DNA from: [Flexibacter] sp. ATCC 35208 | GTDB taxonomy: Bacteria > Bacteroidota > Bacteroidia > Chitinophagales > Chitinophagaceae | DNA length: 49,621 nt | Direction: 5' to 3' | NCBI RefSeq assembly: GCF_001975825.1 | Contig: NZ_MTKN01000038.1 | Location: 33,044-82,664 of the forward strand | Shown here: positions 44,685 through 49,621 of the stretch, in pieces | Position numbering within the stretch: position 1 is the first letter of the stretch | Layout of the letters: every line of letters starts with the position of its first letter | The notes under the pieces: model-generated | What the model saw: only the letters and a program-made list of their open reading frames with translations | Databases searched by the model: none | What the model was told of the DNA's origin: nothing | Made by a program: the position numbers and the translations under genes

Positions 44685-44710
44685 AAAATACTTGACATAT
44701 CAAGTATTTT
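44685..44710 (+). promoter_or_regulatory. Likely MarR operator over the promoter
   Basis: AAAATACTTGA and its exact complement TCAAGTATTTT are separated by CATA, ending 13 bp before the MarR ATG. The second arm overlaps a weak -7-like TATTTTAC. Such palindromes are typical autorepression sites of MarR regulators. Confidence 0.7.
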
Positions 44711-44723
44711 ACAACTAAATACC

Positions 44724-45173
44724 ATGACTACCATTAGTCCATCATTAAAGCTCATACTCAACCTCTCGAAGGCCCATGTGATCCTTTCCAGAAGGTTAGA
44801 AACCCGGTTATCCGGCCATGGCATTGGCTATACCGACTTTGCCATCCTTTTGATATTACACCAGGCACCGGGGCAAAAGCTTCGCCGTGTGGACCTTGCC
44901 GAGAAAGTAGGTTTTACGGCTTCCGGCGTTACCCGCATGCTGATACCTTTAGAGAAAATAGGTCTTGTACAGCGGGAGGCTTACGAAAGAGATGCCCGTG
45001 TTAGTTATGTAGGTTTGACCGACATAGGTAAACAGATCTTTGAAGAATCCCTGGCCTCTGCCGAAGTTGTAGCCCAGGATATTTTTTCCACAGATACTAT
45101 CACCACTGCCAAAGCCAAAAAACTGGATGCTTTTTCTGACATGCTCACAGAACTTGGCGGCAACATTATTTAA
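44724..45173 (+). CDS. MarR-family transcriptional regulator
   Basis: 149 residues with the MarR winged helix: recognition-helix region LRRVDLAEKVGFTASGVTRM, then LIPLEKIGLVQREAYERDAR and the wing SYVGLTDIGKQIFEESL. MarR proteins usually bind small molecules and release their own operon. The palindrome directly upstream fits autoregulation. It starts a two-gene unit with the phosphotransferase, whose start is 4 bp after its stop. Confidence 0.9.
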   Translation: MTTISPSLKLILNLSKAHVILSRRLETRLSGHGIGYTDFAILLILHQAPGQKLRRVDLAEKVGFTASGVTRMLIPLEKIGLVQREAYERDARVSYVGLTDIGKQIFEESLASAEVVAQDIFSTDTITTAKAKKLDAFSDMLTELGGNII

Positions 45174-45177
45174 TTGT

Positions 45178-46188
45178 ATGCACCACTCCCTACTTTCCAT
45201 TTTGCCGCCGCACAAGCTAAAGGTGGTAGAAGCTGCCCTGCAGCAAACCTTTGGGACATCCACGGTAGAAGACATTGAACTCATGACAAGGGGACTATCA
45301 CCCGCTTTGGTGTATAAGATCCAGGTAAACGGGCAGGCTTATATCTTAAGGCTTGTCATGGCCATCAATGAACTGATTGACCCTGCACGTGAATACGCCT
45401 GTCTGCGTGCTGCGGCGGATGCAGGTATTGCACCAGCCGTATTATATGCTGATGCAAATGCTGCGGTGTCTATTTGCCGGTTTATTGCAGGACCTCCTAT
45501 ATGGGTAGGTCTGCCGGAAAAAGATGTGCAGCTAAAAAGCATTGCGGAAAAGGTAAAGGCGATTCATGCCCTCCCACTCTTTCCGCCATTGATCAATTTT
45601 CTCGAGGGGATGACGCATTTCAGAGATCGTTTTATGGAAATGAATATGTTTCCGGAAAGTGCCACTGCTGAGCATTTCGCACACTTTGACCAGATAAAAA
45701 GTATTTATCCTATCAATGAAGAACTCGTGTCTTCACACAATGATCTGAATCCAGCTAATGTACTTTTTGATGGGGAAAAGATCTGGCTCATCGACTGGGA
45801 AGCGAGTTTTAAAAATGACCGATATGTAGATCTGGCAATAGTGGCTTTGTATTTTGCAGCAAATGAACAGCATATCGATACTTTCCTGACTGCTTATTTT
45901 GGAGAGACGCCAACTGCGTTGCAAAAGGCAAAGTTCTACCTGATGAGACAAGTGGTGTTCCTGTATTATGGTACGATCTTCTTAAGAATGGCGGCTGAAA
46001 TGAAGGAGACACATGATCAGGATATGAAAGTACCTACGCTACCCGAAGTGAAAAAGATGATGGGTAAGGGAGAGGTGAACTTAGGGAGCTATGAAGGAAA
46101 GATATTGTATGGGAAGATGCTGATGCAGGAGGCATTAACTGAAATGAAACTCCCCGCATTTGAACAGGCGCTTTCTTTATTAAATTAA
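45178..46188 (+). CDS. APH / choline-kinase-like phosphotransferase
   Basis: 336 residues from the ATG at 45178 (MHHSLLSILPPHKLKVVEAA); the track frame begins further upstream inside MarR. The fold is aminoglycoside-phosphotransferase-like: an N-lobe with YKIQVNGQAYILRLV and the catalytic loop SSHNDLNPANVL with metal-binding LIDWEAS. The substrate is unknown; relatives act on antibiotics, choline, homoserine or other small alcohols. Control by an adjacent MarR suggests a small-molecule-responsive modification enzyme. Confidence 0.82.
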   Translation: MHHSLLSILPPHKLKVVEAALQQTFGTSTVEDIELMTRGLSPALVYKIQVNGQAYILRLVMAINELIDPAREYACLRAAADAGIAPAVLYADANAAVSICRFIAGPPIWVGLPEKDVQLKSIAEKVKAIHALPLFPPLINFLEGMTHFRDRFMEMNMFPESATAEHFAHFDQIKSIYPINEELVSSHNDLNPANVLFDGEKIWLIDWEASFKNDRYVDLAIVALYFAANEQHIDTFLTAYFGETPTALQKAKFYLMRQVVFLYYGTIFLRMAAEMKETHDQDMKVPTLPEVKKMMGKGEVNLGSYEGKILYGKMLMQEALTEMKLPAFEQALSLLN

Positions 46189-46258
46189 AACTGCAAATGG
46201 GACTCAAAAGCAAAATGAAGGCCCTGACAATTGCTTAAACGATGATATGCCTATAAAA

Positions 46259-46377
46259 GGTATCCGAATAAATAAGGGCTGACCAAAAAGTAATGGTCAG
46301 CCCTTATTTATTCGGATACCTAATGGAGATAGGTAGTCCTTTAAGCACTTCTGAGAAGGTTTATTTATTTTTGATAT
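46259..46377. repeat. Hairpin-plus-flank element, copy 2
   Basis: A perfect 26-bp stem (46259-46284 with 46295-46320) with loop AAAAAGTAAT. The bases after it (46309-46377) match copy 1 at 61 of 69 positions. It lies between the convergent phosphotransferase and dehydrogenase genes. Confidence 0.75.
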
Positions 46378-46434
46378 ACTCTCCTTTATTTGGTCGCCTA
46401 TGGCCTGCGACCGGCTAAATGCCATATTCTTTTA

Positions 46435-47151
46435 TCACGGATTTGTTGACCAGATACCCGCCTCTTTCACAAACACTCTCCTGTTCAGCTTCAGCTGACT
46501 TACAATCAACTCCGCAAAATCTTCTGCCTGCATCACCTTCTCAGGATTACCATCAGTCAGTTTCAGATCAATCGCCATATCAGTGGCAATAGTGCTGGGT
46601 GTCAGCGTCGTCACACGGATGTTAGACTTACGCACTTCCTGCATCAGTGATTCAGACATACCAATCAAACCAAACTTCGATGCGCTGTAAGCACTGGTTA
46701 CTGCAGCTCCATTCTTACCCGCTGTAGAAGAGATATTTACGATATCTCCCGTCTGGCGGGACAGCATACCTGGCAATACCGCGCGTACAGTGTAGTAAGC
46801 ACCGAACAGGTTTACCTTCACAATATGCTCCCACTCTTCTGGTGACAGATCCAGGAATTTACCAAACTTACCCACACCGGCGTTGTTGATCAGGATATCG
46901 ATCGTACCCAGTTCAGCGGTCAGTTTAGCAATCGCAGTTTCTACTGCCTGTCTGTCTGCTACGTCTGCCGTAGCATATACAATCTTTACACCTGTACCTG
47001 CCAGTTCAGCAGCTACTGCCTGTAAATCTTTTTCTGTACGTGCAATCAGTGCGAGGTTCGCACCTTCTGCTGCCAACTGTTGAGCCACTGCCTTCCCAAT
47101 CCCCTTACCTGCGCCTGTGATCAACGCATTTTTACCTTTTAATGATTCCAT
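46435..47151 (-). CDS. Short-chain dehydrogenase/reductase (FabG-like)
   Basis: 238 residues with the classical SDR layout: nucleotide-binding ITGAGKGIGKAVAQQL (residues 10-25), ATADVADR, INNAGVG, and the catalytic Ser in NISSTAGK with YSASKFG. It would reduce a carbonyl with NAD(P)H; resemblance to 3-ketoacyl-ACP reductases is strong but many members act on other substrates. It is a single gene, divergent from the GH92 gene. Confidence 0.88.
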   Translation of the reverse strand: MESLKGKNALITGAGKGIGKAVAQQLAAEGANLALIARTEKDLQAVAAELAGTGVKIVYATADVADRQAVETAIAKLTAELGTIDILINNAGVGKFGKFLDLSPEEWEHIVKVNLFGAYYTVRAVLPGMLSRQTGDIVNISSTAGKNGAAVTSAYSASKFGLIGMSESLMQEVRKSNIRVTTLTPSTIATDMAIDLKLTDGNPEKVMQAEDFAELIVSQLKLNRRVFVKEAGIWSTNP

Positions 47152-47228
47152 ACGCTAGCTGATTTTTATTGTTGCAAATATAAGCAATAGCAACCTTTCA
47201 TCCCGCTGGCCGCTGGTCATCACCCACA

Positions 47229-47270
47229 CGAAAAAATCGCTTCTGCCCTTCGGCAGAAGCGATTTTTTCG
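47229..47270. repeat. Perfect 19-bp hairpin between divergent genes
   Basis: CGAAAAAATCGCTTCTGCC and its complement enclose a CTTC loop, with A- and T-runs on the arms as in a terminator. It lies upstream of both flanking genes, where no transcript is expected to end. The outer 11 bases equal those of the terminator at 37449-37489. Confidence 0.75.
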
Positions 47271-47348
47271 TTCTTTGCCTGCTAACCAAAAACATTGACC
47301 TATGAATTATTTTTATTTACTTTCACCCCTGCTAAAATATCCACAATC

Positions 47349-49601
47349 ATGCTTAGAAAAGGTCTCATGCTGTGCAGTCTTTTGTACTGCCAGTCGCTAT
47401 TTGCTGACACTACCGACCTGGTCAGGTACGTAAATACCCTTCAAGGTACCAATTCCAGTTTCACCCTCACCAGAGGCAACACCTATCCAACCACTGCCCT
47501 TCCATTTGGAATGCATACCTGGACACCACAAACAGGTAAAAATGGTGATGGCTGGAAATACCAGTACGAAAAAGACAGTATTCGCGGGTTTCAACAAGCC
47601 CATCAATGTAGCTCATGGTCTAATGACTATTGTGTATTCTCGCTCATGCCTGTTACCGGCACACTGGCAGTGAACCAGTTTCAGCGTGCGGCACGATTCA
47701 GCCACAAAAATGAAATTGCGAAACCCAACTATTACAAGGTTACGCTCGACAACAAAATCACTACAGAAATTGCACCTACAGAAAGAGGAGCACACCTTCG
47801 GTTTACATTTCCCCGCTCCGGCGATGCATGGGTAGTGCTGGATGGATATACCCGTATCAGTAATGTAAAGATCATTCCTGCCGAAAGAAAGATCATCGGG
47901 TATATTAACAATGGCCAGCAGTTATCCAGAGAGCTGCGTAGCTATTTTGTATTACAATTCGATCAGCCATTCACGGCGTATGGTGTGTGGGATAGTAAGA
48001 CCGGTACGATCACTGCCGATACACTCAGTGGTAAAAACGCTTATATCAAATTCAAAAAAGGCGCTGTTGTACAGGTAAAAGCTGCCAGCAGTTATATCAG
48101 CCAGGATCAGGCAGAACTGAACCTGCAAAGAGAATTGGGTAGCTTCGCGTCCTTTGATCAGACAAAGGCTGCTGCATGGAAAGTATGGAATGACTATCTG
48201 GGCAAGGTAAAGGTCGAAGGCGGTACGCCTGCACAAAAAGCCACCTTCTATTCCTGCTTTTTCAGAGCTAGTTTATTCTCCCGTCAGTTCTTTGAATATG
48301 ATAAGGATGGATTACCTTATTACTATAGCCCTTATGACGATAAAGTGCATGCAGGTTACCTGTATACAGATACTGGGTTCTGGGATACCTTCCGTGCACA
48401 GTTTCCGCTCAATGCATTGCTGCATCCCACTATGCATGGTCGTTATGTAGCGGCATTGCTGGATGCATATGATCAATGTGGCTGGTTACCTTCCTGGTCT
48501 TTTCCTGGTGAAGGTGGAAGTATGATCGGTAATCATGCGATCTCTTTATTGGCAGATGCATGGGCAAAAGGACTGCATACTTTTGATCCGCAAAAAGCAT
48601 TGAAAGCTTATTTGCACGAGGCGACAAACAAAGGTCCATGGGGGCCGGCGAATGGCCGTGATGGCTGGAAAGAGTATTATACTTTAGGATATGTACCTTA
48701 TCCTGGTGTGAGAGAAGCGACAGCAAAAACCCTGGAATATGCGTATGATGATTTCTGCGGGTATACACTGGCGAAAGAAACAGGTAATACCTTTTGTGAA
48801 GGTGTGTTTAGCAGGCAGATGTACAACTATAAAAATGTGTGGGATAGTGTGACAGGATTTATGAGAGGAAGAGAAGCAGATGGCAGCTTCAAAGCGGATT
48901 TTGATCCGATTGAATGGGGAGGCCCGTTTACAGAGGGGAATGCATGGCATTGGCAGTGGTCAGTGTTTCATGATATACAGGGGTTGATCAACCTGATGGG
49001 GGGTGATAGTAATTTTGTGCATAAGCTGGATGCAGTGTTTGCTTCTCCTAATAATTATAAAGTCGGGACTTATGGTGGGCCGATACATGAGATGACGGAA
49101 ATGGTGATGGCGAATATGGGGCAGTATGCACATGGCAATCAGCCGATACAACACATGGTGTATTTGTATAACTATGCGGGGCAGCCGTGGAAGTCGCAGT
49201 ATTGGGCGAGAGCAGTGATGGAGAAGTTGTATAATGCGACGGAGAATGGGTATCCGGGAGATGAGGATCAGGGACAGACTTCTTCATGGTATGTGTTGAG
49301 TGCATTAGGGTTTTATAGTGTGTGTCCGGGAACGGATCAGTATGTGATGGGGAGTCCGGTGTTTAATAAAACCACCATCATTTTAGAGAATGGGAAGCAG
49401 TTTGTAATTGAGGCGAATAATAATAGTATGAAGAATGTGTATATCAAATCGGCTACGCTGAATGGACAGGTGTTGACGAAGGATTGGTTATCTCATACCG
49501 ATATTACGAATGGAGGCATCCTACATTTAGAAATGTCTGATCAACCAGAAAGATCTCGTGGTATCGCAATAACCGACAGACCATTCTCCTTAACCAAATA
49601 A
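47349..49601 (+). CDS. GH92-family exo-alpha-mannosidase, secreted
   Basis: 750 residues from the ATG at 47349 (MLRKGLMLCSLLYCQSLFAD), which gives a signal peptide cleaved after LFA; upstream in-frame codons are not part of it. The N-terminal beta-sandwich carries LVRYVNTLQGTNS and TYPTTALPFGMHTWTP, and the (alpha/alpha)6 catalytic domain carries GGPIHEMTEMVM and GQTSSWYVLSALGFYSVCPG. These enzymes use calcium and remove alpha-mannose from N-glycans or mannans. Two usual motifs deviate: the substrate-loop HQPSPWM-type segment is HQCSSWSNDYC, and the usual GNEDCGQMS is GDEDQGQTS. That suggests an altered subfamily or specificity. Confidence 0.9.
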   Translation: MLRKGLMLCSLLYCQSLFADTTDLVRYVNTLQGTNSSFTLTRGNTYPTTALPFGMHTWTPQTGKNGDGWKYQYEKDSIRGFQQAHQCSSWSNDYCVFSLMPVTGTLAVNQFQRAARFSHKNEIAKPNYYKVTLDNKITTEIAPTERGAHLRFTFPRSGDAWVVLDGYTRISNVKIIPAERKIIGYINNGQQLSRELRSYFVLQFDQPFTAYGVWDSKTGTITADTLSGKNAYIKFKKGAVVQVKAASSYISQDQAELNLQRELGSFASFDQTKAAAWKVWNDYLGKVKVEGGTPAQKATFYSCFFRASLFSRQFFEYDKDGLPYYYSPYDDKVHAGYLYTDTGFWDTFRAQFPLNALLHPTMHGRYVAALLDAYDQCGWLPSWSFPGEGGSMIGNHAISLLADAWAKGLHTFDPQKALKAYLHEATNKGPWGPANGRDGWKEYYTLGYVPYPGVREATAKTLEYAYDDFCGYTLAKETGNTFCEGVFSRQMYNYKNVWDSVTGFMRGREADGSFKADFDPIEWGGPFTEGNAWHWQWSVFHDIQGLINLMGGDSNFVHKLDAVFASPNNYKVGTYGGPIHEMTEMVMANMGQYAHGNQPIQHMVYLYNYAGQPWKSQYWARAVMEKLYNATENGYPGDEDQGQTSSWYVLSALGFYSVCPGTDQYVMGSPVFNKTTIILENGKQFVIEANNNSMKNVYIKSATLNGQVLTKDWLSHTDITNGGILHLEMSDQPERSRGIAITDRPFSLTK

Positions 49602-49621
49602 CAAATAGCAGAAAGCCCTTC

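Noticed and set aside
1..49621. CRISPR array, tRNA or rRNA genes, insertion sequence
   Set aside because: No regularly spaced repeats, no cloverleaf with CCA-side features, and no transposase or terminal inverted repeats were seen by eye.

Overview
The window looks like a chromosomal segment of a Bacteroidota bacterium of the Chitinophaga type. The evidence is protein family content (GH89, GH92, NamZ, AsmA-like and DUF4349 proteins, B-type oxidase, SCO) and several -7 elements of the form TAnnTTTG just upstream of genes, with almost no Shine-Dalgarno sequences. I found no tRNA, rRNA, CRISPR array or intact transposase. All family names come from reading the sequence; no database search was run.

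Layout. (a) 1-6170 is an A/T-rich accessory stretch. It holds an AbiE-like toxin-antitoxin pair, an orphan beta-helix protein resembling a phage tailspike, and a graveyard of broken genes: an HxlR regulator tail, a frameshifted unknown gene, a 5'-truncated ADP-ribosylglycohydrolase, an AAA ATPase remnant and a scrap of a small membrane protein. (b) 6195-13528 is a minus-strand efflux operon, tolC - adaptor - RND pump - PII-like protein - small membrane protein - rhodanese, with a Crp/Fnr-type regulator at its end. (c) 13640-17212 is a minus-strand B-type cytochrome oxidase operon that includes a 44-residue subunit IIa gene. (d) 17612-18029 is a near-identical fragment of the glycohydrolase from region (a). 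(e) 18140-24653 holds NamZ, a small membrane protein, a large AsmA-like protein and small hypotheticals. (f) 24721-31215 is a promoter-to-terminator unit of one small protein and three large HEAT-repeat-like proteins. (g) 31252-37380 is a signalling region: a PAS histidine kinase with a response regulator, then a three-gene operon of a cNMP-domain histidine kinase, a receiver/thioredoxin-reductase fusion and a UBP-type zinc finger. (h) 37537-40554 encodes topoisomerase III and a DUF4349 protein. (i) 40726-49601 is mostly glycan degradation (acetyltransferase, GH89, broken GH27, GH92), with a MarR/phosphotransferase operon and a short-chain dehydrogenase between them.

How parts fit together. 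Palindromes of the form GTAAC-N4-GTTAC lie before the efflux operon and between NamZ and the small membrane gene at 19408. They suggest a small regulon, possibly of the Crp/Fnr protein encoded here. The kinase / receiver-flavoprotein / UBP-finger operon is the best candidate for an uncharacterised system. The HEAT-repeat cluster and a hairpin element present twice (40609-40716 and 46259-46377) with different stems but similar loops and flanks are the next most interesting.
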